Below are positions 1 to 9,027 of a stretch of 64,000 bases of DNA, in pieces. A model generated the notes under the pieces. That model ran no database searches. It saw nothing but the letters and a program-made list of their open reading frames with translations, and had not been told where the DNA came from. Position 1 is the first letter of the stretch; each line of letters begins with the position of its first letter. The stretch is from Pseudomonas sp. LS1212 (GTDB lineage Bacteria > Pseudomonadota > Gammaproteobacteria > Pseudomonadales > Pseudomonadaceae), in the NCBI RefSeq assembly GCF_024741815.1, contig NZ_CP102951.1, positions 4,230,001-4,294,000 of the forward strand, read 5' to 3'. The position numbers and the translations under genes are program-made.

Positions 1-371
1 GCCTCCTGGAACGCCCGCTGGCGCTGCAGCAGTGCTTCACGGACCGCCGGCAGTGCCGCGACCTGCGAAGCGCCGGCACCGACGGTTTCGGTGCGGATGA
101 CGGCGCTGACTTCGTCACCTTCCAGAATGATGCGCTGCAACTGACCGTCGGTCGCCGCGATGAACTGCACATCCAGATGGGCGGCCAGCAATTTGAGCTG
201 TTCCTCGTTAGTCAGGTCGATACCGTGGTTGCCGGCAGCAAAGGCCAGCAAGCGATACAACGCGCCCGAATCCAGAAGATTCCAATTCAGACGCTTGGCC
301 AGGATCCCGGCAACGGTGCCCTTGCCAGAACCGCTTGGACCATCAATGGTAATAACCGGAGCCACAATCAC
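1..371 (-). CDS. cmk: Cytidylate kinase (3' part cut by window edge)
   Basis: Phosphorylates CMP/dCMP with ATP in pyrimidine nucleotide metabolism. The N-terminal part is visible: the P-loop reads ITIDGPSGSGKGT near residues 7-19, followed by the LDSGALYRL substrate region typical of Cmk. About 123 codons are inside the window; the C-terminal half lies beyond position 1. The start is a GTG at 371 (V-I-V-A-P) that overlaps the TGA of the upstream tyrA-aroA gene as GTGA; a second GTG at 365 is possible. It is the distal gene of the aromatic amino acid operon, and the overlap suggests translational coupling. Identity is certain; only the start choice is open. Confidence 0.93.
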   Translation of the reverse strand, partial: MIVAPVITIDGPSGSGKGTVAGILAKRLNWNLLDSGALYRLLAFAAGNHGIDLTNEEQLKLLAAHLDVQFIAATDGQLQRIILEGDEVSAVIRTETVGAGASQVAALPAVREALLQRQRAFQE

Positions 372-2611
372 GACCTACCCTCTTCTTCTACACGGACCCC
401 GACCTGGACACACAACGCCAGGAAATTGGGAAAAGACGTCGCGACATTGGCGCAGTCATGGATACGAATCGGCTTCGTTGCGCGCAACGAAGCGACGCTG
501 AAGGCCATGGCAATACGATGGTCGCCGTGCGCGTGGACTTCACCACCGCCAACCCGACCTCCCTCGATGATAATCCCATCCGGGGTCGGCTCGCACTCAA
601 CGCCCAAGGCCAGCAGGCCGTCGGCCATCACCTGGATGCGGTCGGACTCCTTGACCCGCAGCTCTTCAGCGCCACGCAAAATGGTCCGACCTTCGGCACA
701 GGCAGCAGCGACGAACAACACCGGGAACTCGTCGATCGCCAGCGGAACCAGCGCTTGCGGGATGTCGATCCCCTTGAGCCGGGCCGAACGCACGTGCAAG
801 TCAGCCACCGGCTCGCCGCCCACTTCACGAGGGTTTTCCAGGGTGATGTCAGCGCCCATCAGACGCAGGATATCGATCACGCCGGTACGGGTCGGATTGA
901 TACCGACATGTTCCAGCACCAGGTCCGAACCTTCGGCAATGGACGCCGCCACCAGGAAGAACGCCGACGAAGAAATATCGCCCGGCACTTCAATGCGGGT
1001 CGCGGCAAGCGTGTGGCCGGACTCGACCGAAACCGTCGCCCCTTCAACGCTGACCGGATAGCCGAAACCACGCAGCATGCGCTCGGTATGGTCACGGGTT
1101 GGCGCAGGCTCGGTGACGGTTGTCTTGCCTTCGGCATACAGGCCCGCCAGCAGCAGGCAGGATTTGACCTGGGCACTGGCCATCGGCAGGGTGTACTGCA
1201 AGCCCTTGAGCTTCTGCCCACCCCGAATAGTCAGCGGCGGACGACCTTGCGCCGCGGTTTCGATGACCGCACCCATCTGACGCAAAGGGTCGGCAACGCG
1301 ATTCATCGGTCGCCCGGACAACGACGGGTCGCCAGTCAGAACGGTGTCGAAGCCTTGCGCAGCCAGCAGCCCGGACAGCAAGCGCATGGAAGTACCGGAG
1401 TTACCCAGGTAGATCGGGCCCGGCGGCGGCTTCAGGCCATTGAGACCAACACCATGGATCGTCACACGACCATGATGCGGGCCTTCGATGACCACACCCA
1501 TGTCGCGGAACGCCTGCAGGGTCGCCAGCGCATCCTCGCCTTCAAGAAAACCTTCGACCTCGGTCACCCCCTCTGCGAGGGAACCCAGCATGATCGAACG
1601 GTGGGAGATTGATTTGTCACCCGGCACACGGATCCGCCCGGACAGGCGACCACCCGGGCTCGCCAGGAAGGTCAGGTCACCACAGCTCCTGGCATCCACG
1701 TAGGCCCGACGAGCGAGAATCTTGCCGAAATGCTCACGTGCTACCCGGGCGCGGGTGAACACGCCCAGCAACTGATGCCCGTCACCCGCATCGACCGCGT
1801 CGCGCAAGGCGTCGAGGTCACTGCGAAAGGTGTCGAGGGTGCGCAGGACGGCTTCGCGGTTGGCCAGAAAGATGTCGTGCCACATGACCGGATCGCTGCC
1901 GGCGATACGGGTGAAATCACGGAAACCACCCGCCGCGTAACGGAAAATATCCAGGTTTTCATTGCGCTTGGCCAGCGAGTCGACCAGGCCGAACGCCAAC
2001 AGGTGCGGCAAGTGGCTGGTCGCCGCCAGCACCTCGTCATGACGCTCCACCTGCATATGTTCGACGTCGGCGCCCAGCGCACGCCAGAGCTGATCCACCA
2101 GCGCAAGCGCGACGGGATCGGTCTCTGCCAACGGGGTCAGGATCACCTTGTGCCGACGGAACAGCGCAGCGTTGGAGGCCTCTACCCCGCTCTGCTCGGA
2201 GCCGGCAATCGGATGCCCGGGCACGAAGCGCGCCAGCTTGCCGGCGAAGGCTTCACCCGCCGCGCGCACCACATTGCCCTTGGCGCTGCCCACATCCGTC
2301 AATACCGCCTGACCGAGATCCAGCAGCGCCAGTTTGGCCAACAGCTTCTCCATGGCCAGAATCGGTACCGCCAGCTGAATCACGTCAGCCCCTTCGCAGG
2401 CGATCGCCAGATCGTCTTCACAGCGATCGACCACACCCAGCTCGACCGCCAGCTTGCGCGATTGCGGGTCCAGATCGACACCCACGACCTCGCAACACAG
2501 GCCGCTTTCACGCAGGCCCTTGGCGAAAGAACCACCGATCAGACCGAGACCGACCACCACCAGGCGGCCAATGATGGGCTGGGCAGGTTGCAGCGGCAAG
2601 ACATCAACCAC
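368..2611 (-). CDS. aroA: Bifunctional prephenate dehydrogenase / EPSP synthase
   Basis: A fused protein of 747 aa carrying TyrA (prephenate to 4-hydroxyphenylpyruvate) and AroA (shikimate-3-phosphate plus PEP to EPSP). The N-terminal ~300 residues begin with the NAD-binding GLGLIGGSF motif; the C-terminal ~440 residues carry the EPSP synthase PGDKSISHR and GNSGTSMRL motifs. This fusion is characteristic of Pseudomonas. The start is a GTG at 2611 inside the end of hisC (8-nt overlap), with AAGG about nine bases upstream. It lies between hisC and cmk in one tightly overlapping operon, so two non-adjacent shikimate/tyrosine steps are made as one polypeptide. Confidence 0.95.
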   Translation of the reverse strand: MVDVLPLQPAQPIIGRLVVVGLGLIGGSFAKGLRESGLCCEVVGVDLDPQSRKLAVELGVVDRCEDDLAIACEGADVIQLAVPILAMEKLLAKLALLDLGQAVLTDVGSAKGNVVRAAGEAFAGKLARFVPGHPIAGSEQSGVEASNAALFRRHKVILTPLAETDPVALALVDQLWRALGADVEHMQVERHDEVLAATSHLPHLLAFGLVDSLAKRNENLDIFRYAAGGFRDFTRIAGSDPVMWHDIFLANREAVLRTLDTFRSDLDALRDAVDAGDGHQLLGVFTRARVAREHFGKILARRAYVDARSCGDLTFLASPGGRLSGRIRVPGDKSISHRSIMLGSLAEGVTEVEGFLEGEDALATLQAFRDMGVVIEGPHHGRVTIHGVGLNGLKPPPGPIYLGNSGTSMRLLSGLLAAQGFDTVLTGDPSLSGRPMNRVADPLRQMGAVIETAAQGRPPLTIRGGQKLKGLQYTLPMASAQVKSCLLLAGLYAEGKTTVTEPAPTRDHTERMLRGFGYPVSVEGATVSVESGHTLAATRIEVPGDISSSAFFLVAASIAEGSDLVLEHVGINPTRTGVIDILRLMGADITLENPREVGGEPVADLHVRSARLKGIDIPQALVPLAIDEFPVLFVAAACAEGRTILRGAEELRVKESDRIQVMADGLLALGVECEPTPDGIIIEGGRVGGGEVHAHGDHRIAMAFSVASLRATKPIRIHDCANVATSFPNFLALCVQVGVRVEEEGRS

Positions 2612-3713
2612 GAGCCAGAACCTTGCTCAGCGCTTCAAGGAAACGCGCGTTTTCGGCCGGCAGGCCAATGGTCACCCGCAGGTGGTTGGGCATGCCATAG
2701 TTGGCCACCGGGCGAACGATCACACCTTCGCGCAGCAAGCCCTGGAATACCGACGCAGCCTCGCGCGCCAGGTCCACGGCAATGAAGTTGCCCTTCGATT
2801 CGATCCAGCCCAGCCCCAGCCGGCGCAAACCTGCCTGCAGCTGCTGCATGCCGGCTTCGTTCAAGCGACGGCTTTCAGCCAGGTACTCGCTGTCATCCAG
2901 GGCCGCACAGGCGGCTGCCAGAGCCAGGCTGTTGACGTTGAACGGCTGACGCACGCGGTTAAGCACGTCAGCAATGACTGGCGACGACAAGCCATAACCG
3001 ACCCGCAGCGCCGCCAGGCCATAAGCCTTGGAAAAGGTGCGCGACACCAGCAGATTCGGATAGGCCGCCAGGTAGTCCAGGCCATCCGGCAAGTCGCTGC
3101 CTTCGGCGTACTCGATGTAGGCTTCGTCCAACACCACCAGAACGTGGGCCGGTACGTCCTGGAGGAATTCGTCCAGGGCCTCGGCATCGAACCAGGTCCC
3201 GGTCGGGTTGTTCGGGTTGGCAATGAACACCACGCGGGTTTCGGCATCGATGGCCGCCAGCATCGCCGACAGGTCATGCCCCCAATCCTTGGCCGGCACG
3301 ACCTTCGCCTGGGCACCGACGGCCTGAGTCACGATCGGGTAGACGGCGAATGCATGTTCGCTGAACACCGCATTGAGACCTGGCGCCAGGTAGGCACGCG
3401 CCACCAGCTCGAGGATATCGTTGGAACCGTTGCCCAGGGTGACCTGGTTCGGCTGCACGCCGCAGCGTTCGGCCAGCAGTTGCTTGAGGGCGAAACCGTT
3501 GCCATCGGGGTAGCGGGTCAGGTCGGCCAGCTCTTCATGAATCGCCGCCAACGCCTTGGGACTGGCGCCCAGCGGGTTTTCGTTGCTCGCCAGCTTGACG
3601 ATGCTGGCCGGATCGATATCCAGCTCACGGGCCAGCTCGTCTACCGGTTTGCCTGGAACGTAAGGCGACAGCTGTTGCACGCCCGCCTGCGCGAGGGCGA
3701 GGAAATCACTCAT
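2604..3713 (-). CDS. hisC: Histidinol-phosphate aminotransferase
   Basis: PLP-dependent class I/II aminotransferase of 369 aa. Visible family marks are KLASNENPLG near the N-terminus, ANPNNPTG in the middle, and the PLP-lysine region SRTFSKAYGLAALRVGYG. The ATG at 3713 is chosen because the protein then starts MSDFLALAQ, as in Pseudomonas HisC2; upstream in-frame sequence is not protein-like. Its position between pheA and tyrA-aroA suggests it also, or mainly, transaminates aromatic keto acids such as phenylpyruvate and 4-hydroxyphenylpyruvate. That role is inferred from operon context; the family activity is histidinol-phosphate transamination. Confidence 0.93.
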   Translation of the reverse strand: MSDFLALAQAGVQQLSPYVPGKPVDELARELDIDPASIVKLASNENPLGASPKALAAIHEELADLTRYPDGNGFALKQLLAERCGVQPNQVTLGNGSNDILELVARAYLAPGLNAVFSEHAFAVYPIVTQAVGAQAKVVPAKDWGHDLSAMLAAIDAETRVVFIANPNNPTGTWFDAEALDEFLQDVPAHVLVVLDEAYIEYAEGSDLPDGLDYLAAYPNLLVSRTFSKAYGLAALRVGYGLSSPVIADVLNRVRQPFNVNSLALAAACAALDDSEYLAESRRLNEAGMQQLQAGLRRLGLGWIESKGNFIAVDLAREAASVFQGLLREGVIVRPVANYGMPNHLRVTIGLPAENARFLEALSKVLARG

Positions 3714-3723
3714 GGGTATAACC

Positions 3724-4818
3724 TCAGAGAACCGCTTTCGGGTAGGAACCCAGCACCTTGAGTGCCACGGCTTCCTGACTGATTTTCTCAAGCACGGCCT
3801 TGATCAATGGATCACGGTGATGGCCGATGAAGTCGATGAAGAACACGTAGGTCCATTTGCCACTGCGCGAAGGACGCGTTTCGATGCGCGTCAGGTCGAT
3901 GCCGTTGTCATGGAACGGCACCAACAACTCATGCAGGGCACCCGGCTTGTTGCTCATCGAGACGATGATCGACGTCTTGTCGTCGCCGGTCGGCGGCACT
4001 TCCTGGTTGCCGATCATCAAGAAGCGCGTGGAGTTGTCTGGACGGTCTTCGATCTTCTCGGCCAGACGGGTCAAGCCATACAGGCTCGCCGCCATATCGC
4101 CGGCGATCGCCGCCGAGTTCCACTCACCCTTGACCCGCTTGGCTGCTTCGGCATTGCTGGAAACCGCTACGCGTTCGACATTCGGGTAATGCGCATCCAG
4201 CCACTTGCGGCACTGGGCCAGGGACTGGGCGTGGGAATAGATACGGCTGATGCTTTCGGTCTTGGTGTTTTCACCGATCAACAAGTGATGGTGAATGCGC
4301 AGCTCGACTTCGCCACAGATCACCATGTCGTGCTCCAGGAAGCTGTCGAGGGTGTGGTTGACCGCGCCTTCGGTGGAGTTTTCCACCGGCACGACACCAA
4401 AATTCACCGCCCCGGCAGCCACTTCGCGGAACACTTCGTCAATCGCCGCCATCGGCTTGCTGATCACCGCGTGACCGAAGTGCTTCATGGCCGCGGCCTG
4501 GGTGAAGGTACCTTCCGGCCCCAGGTAGGCGACCTTCAGCGGTTGCTCGAGGGCCAGGCATGAAGACATGATTTCACGGAACAGCCGTGCCATCTCTTCG
4601 TTGCCCAGCGGCCCCTGGTTACGCTGCATGACGCGCTTGAGCACCTGGGCTTCACGCTCGGGGCGATAGAATACCGGCGACTCGCCTTCGGCCAGCGTGG
4701 CCATTTTCACGCGGGCGACTTCCTGGGCACAGCGGGCACGGTCACTGATCAGCTCGAGGATCTTTTCATCCAGGCTATCAATGCGCACCCGCAGCGCTTT
4801 GAGCTCTTGCTCGGACAT
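3724..4818 (-). CDS. pheA: Bifunctional chorismate mutase / prephenate dehydratase
   Basis: The P-protein of phenylalanine synthesis, 364 aa. Residues ~1-90 form an AroQ-type chorismate mutase (LRVRIDSLDEKILELISDR). The middle is the prephenate dehydratase domain (VAYLGPEGTFTQAA, then VPVENSTEGAV). The C-terminal ~80 residues are an ACT domain (NKPGALHELL, RIETRPSR) that normally mediates phenylalanine feedback inhibition. Its ATG overlaps the TGA of serC (ATGA) and hisC starts 10 bp downstream, so serC-pheA-hisC-(tyrA-aroA)-cmk reads as one unit. Confidence 0.96.
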   Translation of the reverse strand: MSEQELKALRVRIDSLDEKILELISDRARCAQEVARVKMATLAEGESPVFYRPEREAQVLKRVMQRNQGPLGNEEMARLFREIMSSCLALEQPLKVAYLGPEGTFTQAAAMKHFGHAVISKPMAAIDEVFREVAAGAVNFGVVPVENSTEGAVNHTLDSFLEHDMVICGEVELRIHHHLLIGENTKTESISRIYSHAQSLAQCRKWLDAHYPNVERVAVSSNAEAAKRVKGEWNSAAIAGDMAASLYGLTRLAEKIEDRPDNSTRFLMIGNQEVPPTGDDKTSIIVSMSNKPGALHELLVPFHDNGIDLTRIETRPSRSGKWTYVFFIDFIGHHRDPLIKAVLEKISQEAVALKVLGSYPKAVL

Positions 4819-5903
4819 CAGGCATTTTCCTTCTCGAATTCGGCCATGTAGGCCACCAGGGCCTCGACCGCATCCAGACCCAGGGCGTTGTAGATGGAAG
4901 CACGCATGCCGCCTACCGAACGATGCCCTTTGAGGTTGAGCAGACCGCGCGCATCGGCGCCGGCCAGGAAGGCCTTGTCCAGGCGCTCGTCGGCCAGGCG
5001 GAACGGTACGTTCATCCAGGAACGAGCGTTGTGCGCGATCGGGTTGGTGTAGAAGTCGCTGCTGTCGATGAAACCGTACAAGCGATCCTTCTTGGCGCGG
5101 TTACGCACTTCCATGGCTTCGACGCCACCCTGCTCTTTCAGCCATTCGAACACCAGGCCCGAGAGGTACCAGGAGTAAGTGGCCGGGGTGTTGTACATCG
5201 AGCCATTGTCGGCCGCGACCTTGTAATCGAGCATGGTCGGGCAGGCGCTGCGGGCACGGCCGATCAGGTCTTCGCGAACGATGACGACGACCAGGCCGCT
5301 GGGGCCGATATTCTTTTGCGCACCGGCGTAGATCAGGCCGTATTGCGAGACGTCGATCGAGCGCGAAAGGATGTCCGAAGACATGTCCACCACCAGCGGA
5401 ACATCACCGGTTTGCGGAACCCAGTCGAATTCCAGGCCACCAATGGTTTCATTGGAGGCGTAGTGAACGTAAGCGGCGCCCTTGGTCAGGTTCCACTCAT
5501 TCTGCCCCGGAATGGCCAGGTAATCGTAAGGCTTGGCGCTCGCGGCGACGTTGATGTTGCCGAAACGACGACCTTCCTCGATGGCTTTTTTCGACCAGAT
5601 ACCGGTTTCGATATAGTCGGCAACGCCTTCTTCGGGCAACAGGTTCAGCGGGATTTCCGCGAACTGCTGGCTCGCGCCGCCCTGCAGGAACAGCACTTTA
5701 TAGTTGGAGGGGATAGACAGCAGATCACGCAGATCCTGCTCGGCCTTCTCGGCGATGGCCACGTATTCATCGCTGCGGTGGCTCATTTCCATGACGGAAA
5801 GGCCTTTGCCACGCCAGTTCAACATTTCCGACTGGGCGCGCTGCAGGACAGCTTCAGGGAGCGCAGCAGGACCTGCGCAGAAGTTAAAGGCTCGGTTGCT
5901 CAC
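4818..5903 (-). CDS. serC: Phosphoserine aminotransferase
   Basis: PLP enzyme of serine and pyridoxine synthesis, 361 aa from the GTG at 5903. The protein begins with the SerC signature NRAFNFCAGPAALP, and the PLP-lysine lies in GAQKNIGPSG. An in-frame ATG two codons upstream (5909) exists, but the GAGAG Shine-Dalgarno is properly spaced (5 nt) only for the GTG, and 361 aa is the usual Pseudomonas length. It is the first gene of the aromatic amino acid operon, downstream of gyrA and separated from it by a 154-bp gap that holds a REP-type repeat pair. Confidence 0.95.
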   Translation of the reverse strand: MSNRAFNFCAGPAALPEAVLQRAQSEMLNWRGKGLSVMEMSHRSDEYVAIAEKAEQDLRDLLSIPSNYKVLFLQGGASQQFAEIPLNLLPEEGVADYIETGIWSKKAIEEGRRFGNINVAASAKPYDYLAIPGQNEWNLTKGAAYVHYASNETIGGLEFDWVPQTGDVPLVVDMSSDILSRSIDVSQYGLIYAGAQKNIGPSGLVVVIVREDLIGRARSACPTMLDYKVAADNGSMYNTPATYSWYLSGLVFEWLKEQGGVEAMEVRNRAKKDRLYGFIDSSDFYTNPIAHNARSWMNVPFRLADERLDKAFLAGADARGLLNLKGHRSVGGMRASIYNALGLDAVEALVAYMAEFEKENA

Positions 5904-5931
5904 ATCCACTCTCGCTCTGATCTTGGTGTTC

Positions 5932-6038
5932 GTGGGAGAAGGCCGGGCGGCGAACCGCTTGCCTGCGATCGGGACACTGCGGTCCGTCTGCCAGGCCTCA
6001 TCGCGGGCAAGTCGAGTCGTCGCACCGCCGCTCCCACA
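5932..6038. repeat. REP-type inverted pair, expanded-loop variant
   Basis: Two hairpin units in opposite orientation (5932-5970 and 6000-6038) between gyrA and serC. Their outer parts match the common REP of this genome (ATCGCGGGCAAG at one side, GCTCCCACA at the other), but about 15 extra bases are inserted in the hairpin loop arms (TCGAGTCGTCGCACCGCC and its counterpart GGCCGGGCGGCGAACCG). The same expanded form recurs once at 45351-45381. Confidence 0.75.
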
Positions 6039-6057
6039 AGGATTGCGCGTCTACTAT

Positions 6058-8706
6058 TTAGTCCTGCGGTGTTTCTTCGTCTGCCGCAGCGTCCAGCTGC
6101 TGATCTACGGCCTCGACTGCATCGACGTCGGCGTCGAAACCTTCTTCACCCTCTAGCTCTTCGCCCTCGACCTCAGACGGCTCCTGCACCCGCTCCAGCC
6201 CTACCAGCGTTTCGTCGCTGGCCAGCTTGATCAAGGTTACACCCTGAGTATTACGCCCCAGGCTGGAGACTTCGTCCACACGAGTACGCACCAGCGTACC
6301 CTGGTCGGAAATCAGCATGATTTCCTCGCCGTCGAGTACCTGCACCGCGCCGACCAGACGGCCGTTGCGCTCGTTGCTGACCATGGCGATCACGCCCTGG
6401 CCGCCACGCTTGTACTCGGGGAACTCGCCGATCGCCGTACGCTTGCCGAAGCCACGCTCGGAAGCGGTGAGGATCTGGCTGCCTTCTTCAGGGATAATCA
6501 TCGAAATCAGCTTCTGGCCTTCAGCCAGGCGCATCCCGCGAACACCGCGGGCGGTACGGCCCATGGCACGTACATCCGATTCCTTGAAGCGGGTGACCTT
6601 GCCGGCGTCGGAGAACAGCATGACTTCGCGCTCGCCATCGGTGATGGCTGCGGAAATCAGCACGTCGCCCTCGTCCAGCTCCAGCGCGATCAAGCCCACG
6701 CTGCGTTGACGGCTGAATTGCTCCAGCGGGGTCTTTTTCACGGTGCCGCCAGCGGTCGCCATGAAAATGTAGTGACCTTCGGTGTATTCCTCGACCGGCA
6801 GCATGGTGGTGATGTACTCACCATCGCCCAGCGGCAACAGGTTGACCAGCGGACGACCACGGGCGGCACGCGAGGCTTCCGGAATTTCGTAGGTTTTCAG
6901 CCAGTACACCTTGCCCTTGCTGGAGAACAGCAGCAACGTGGTGTGGCTGTTGGCGACCAGCAGGTGGGCAATGTAGTCCTCGTCCTTGACGCCTGTGGCC
7001 GACTTGCCTTTACCACCACGACGCTGCGCCTGATAGGCCGCCAGCGGTTGGGTCTTGGCGTAACCGCCGTGGGAAATGGTCACCACGCGGTCTTCTTCGG
7101 TGATCAGATCACCCAGGGTCAGGTCCAGACGCGCATCGAGGATTTCGGTGCGGCGCACATCGCCATATTCGGAACGAATCAGTTCGAGCTCTTCGCGGAT
7201 CACTTCCATCAGGCGCTCGGCGCTGTTGAGGATGCGGATCAGCTCGCCGATCTGGTTGAGGATCTCCTGGTACTCGGCCAGCAGCTTCTCGTGCTCCAGG
7301 CCGGTCAGGCGATGCAGACGCAGATCGAGGATCGCCTGGGCCTGCTCCGGCGACAGGAAGTACTTGCCTTCACGCAGGCCGTATTGCGGGTCGAGGTTTT
7401 CCGGACGGCAGGAGTCGGCGCCGGCGCGCTCGACCATGGCCACCACGGCGCTCGATTCCCACGGCGTGCTGACCAGTGCTTCCTTGGCCTCGGACGGGGT
7501 TGGCGAGGCCTTGATCAGGGCGATGACCGGGTCGATGTTCGACAGGGCGACGGCCTGGCCTTCCAGAATGTGCCCGCGCTCGCGCGCCTTGCGCAGCTCG
7601 AAGACGGTACGACGGGTCACCACTTCACGACGGTGACGAACGAAGGCTTCGAGCAGGTCCTTGAGGTTGAGGATCCGCGGACGGCCGTCGATCAGTGCAA
7701 CGATGTTGATACCGAACACCGCTTGCAGCTGGGTCTGGGCGTAGAGGTTATTGAGAATGACCTCCGGCACTTCGCCACGGCGCAGCTCGATGACGATGCG
7801 CATGCCGTCCTTGTCGGACTCGTCACGCAGTTCGGTGATGCCTTCGAGCTTCTTCTCCTTGACCAGTTCGGCGATCTTTTCGATCAAGCGCGCCTTGTTC
7901 AGCTGGTAGGGCAGCTCGGTGACGACGATCTGCTGGCGACCGCCGACCTTGTCGATATCTTCGACGGTCGAGCGAGCACGCATATAGATGCGCCCGCGAC
8001 CGGTGCGATAGGCCTCGATGATGCCGGCACGGCCGTTGATGATCGCGGCCGTCGGGAAGTCCGGGCCCGGGATGTACTGCATCAGCTCGTCGATCGACAC
8101 ATCAGGGTTGTCGATCAGCGCCAGGCAACCGTCGATGACTTCACCGAGGTTGTGCGGCGGAATGTTGGTGGCCATGCCCACGGCGATACCGCTGGAGCCG
8201 TTGACCAGCAGGTTGGGGATCTTGGTCGGCATGACCGCCGGGATCTGCTCGGTACCGTCGTAGTTCGGCACCCAGTCCACGGTTTCCTTGTGCAGGTCGG
8301 CCAGCAGTTCGTGCGCCAGCTTGGTCATGCGCACTTCGGTGTATCGCATTGCCGCGGCGTTGTCGCCGTCGACCGAACCGAAGTTGCCCTGACCGTCGAC
8401 CAGCAGGTAACGCAGGGAAAACGGCTGGGCCATACGTACGATGGTGTCGTAGACCGCAGTGTCGCCGTGCGGGTGGTACTTACCGATCACGTCACCGACC
8501 ACACGGGCAGATTTCTTGTACGGTTTGTTCCAGTCGTTACCCAGTTCACTCATCGCAAACAGAACGCGGCGATGCACGGGCTTCAAGCCATCGCGCGCAT
8601 CGGGCAGTGCACGCCCGACAATGACGCTCATCGCGTAGTCGAGGTAGGACTGTCTCAGCTCGTCTTCGATATTGACCGGGAGGATTTCTTTGGCCAGTTC
8701 GCCCAT
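6058..8706 (-). CDS. gyrA: DNA gyrase subunit A
   Basis: Catalytic breakage-reunion subunit of DNA gyrase, 882 aa. The active-site tyrosine lies in AAAMRYTEVRM, followed by the GyrA C-terminal beta-pinwheel repeats, including the GyrA-box-like QRRGGKGKS, and an acidic tail. The start is the ATG at 8706 (MGELAKEILPVNIED), which matches known GyrA N-termini; the 35 upstream codons are not conserved-looking. In the quinolone-resistance-determining region, residues 83 and 87 are Thr and Asp (HPHGDTAVYD), the usual state in quinolone-susceptible Pseudomonas. Transcribed towards serC, after a 320-bp leader region containing a REP pair. Confidence 0.98.
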   Translation of the reverse strand: MGELAKEILPVNIEDELRQSYLDYAMSVIVGRALPDARDGLKPVHRRVLFAMSELGNDWNKPYKKSARVVGDVIGKYHPHGDTAVYDTIVRMAQPFSLRYLLVDGQGNFGSVDGDNAAAMRYTEVRMTKLAHELLADLHKETVDWVPNYDGTEQIPAVMPTKIPNLLVNGSSGIAVGMATNIPPHNLGEVIDGCLALIDNPDVSIDELMQYIPGPDFPTAAIINGRAGIIEAYRTGRGRIYMRARSTVEDIDKVGGRQQIVVTELPYQLNKARLIEKIAELVKEKKLEGITELRDESDKDGMRIVIELRRGEVPEVILNNLYAQTQLQAVFGINIVALIDGRPRILNLKDLLEAFVRHRREVVTRRTVFELRKARERGHILEGQAVALSNIDPVIALIKASPTPSEAKEALVSTPWESSAVVAMVERAGADSCRPENLDPQYGLREGKYFLSPEQAQAILDLRLHRLTGLEHEKLLAEYQEILNQIGELIRILNSAERLMEVIREELELIRSEYGDVRRTEILDARLDLTLGDLITEEDRVVTISHGGYAKTQPLAAYQAQRRGGKGKSATGVKDEDYIAHLLVANSHTTLLLFSSKGKVYWLKTYEIPEASRAARGRPLVNLLPLGDGEYITTMLPVEEYTEGHYIFMATAGGTVKKTPLEQFSRQRSVGLIALELDEGDVLISAAITDGEREVMLFSDAGKVTRFKESDVRAMGRTARGVRGMRLAEGQKLISMIIPEEGSQILTASERGFGKRTAIGEFPEYKRGGQGVIAMVSNERNGRLVGAVQVLDGEEIMLISDQGTLVRTRVDEVSSLGRNTQGVTLIKLASDETLVGLERVQEPSEVEGEELEGEEGFDADVDAVEAVDQQLDAAADEETPQD

Positions 8707-8925
8707 GAGAAGCCTGATTCCTTTTTCTGGTGAAACTCCGTCACATCCATATGGGACGAACGAAGCTCGCCGCTGCAGGCCTTTGCCATGCAACGACTTA
8801 CGACAAATCAACGAGTTATGCCATGGATCTGCGCAGTAAAGACAGCCATAACGAGCGGTCTTGGAAACCGTCGGATGTTACCACAATCGGGGTTTGCTTG
8901 GGAGTGCTGCGGTCGCTATGCGACC
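8707..8925. other. gyrA upstream region, no gene seen
   Basis: About 220 bp between the gyrA start and the REP pair. It should hold the gyrA promoter and leader; an AGGCTTCTC stretch with an upstream AAGGA precedes the ATG. No reading frame with coding character and no clear -35/-10 pair that I would defend. Confidence 0.4.
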
Positions 8926-9000
8926 GATCGCGGGCAAGCCCGCTCCCACAAGGCCGCACCGCCCCCGCCCACCGTGGGAGCGGGCTTGCCCGCGATGAGG
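8926..9000. repeat. REP pair (BIME), type A / type A
   Basis: Two head-to-head copies of the hairpin GCGGGCAAGCCCGCTCCCAC (8926-8950 on plus, 8974-9000 inverted) separated by a short C-rich loop. Located just beyond the mtnA stop codon and upstream of gyrA. Type A here means the stem pair CGGGC/GCCCG. Confidence 0.9.
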
Positions 9001-9027
9001 CCCTGAAGACCAACATCCAACTCAAAA

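Noticed and set aside
160..2785. Long open frames on the plus strand opposite cmk, tyrA-aroA and hisC
   Set aside because: They are antisense shadows of high-GC genes: low-complexity Arg/Gln/His-rich translations with no family motifs, while the minus strand encodes complete known enzymes.
5932..6038. Hairpins as rho-independent terminators of gyrA
   Set aside because: They match the dispersed REP family and have no U tract, so they are listed as repeats.
6706..8733. A 675-codon plus-strand frame opposite gyrA
   Set aside because: It mirrors gyrA codons (repeated VVD, GQ, FQH patterns) and has no ribosome site or recognisable domain.
8926..9000. Regular short repeats as a CRISPR array
   Set aside because: The repeats are inverted pairs scattered at gene ends through the window, not direct repeats with uniform spacers, and no cas genes are present.
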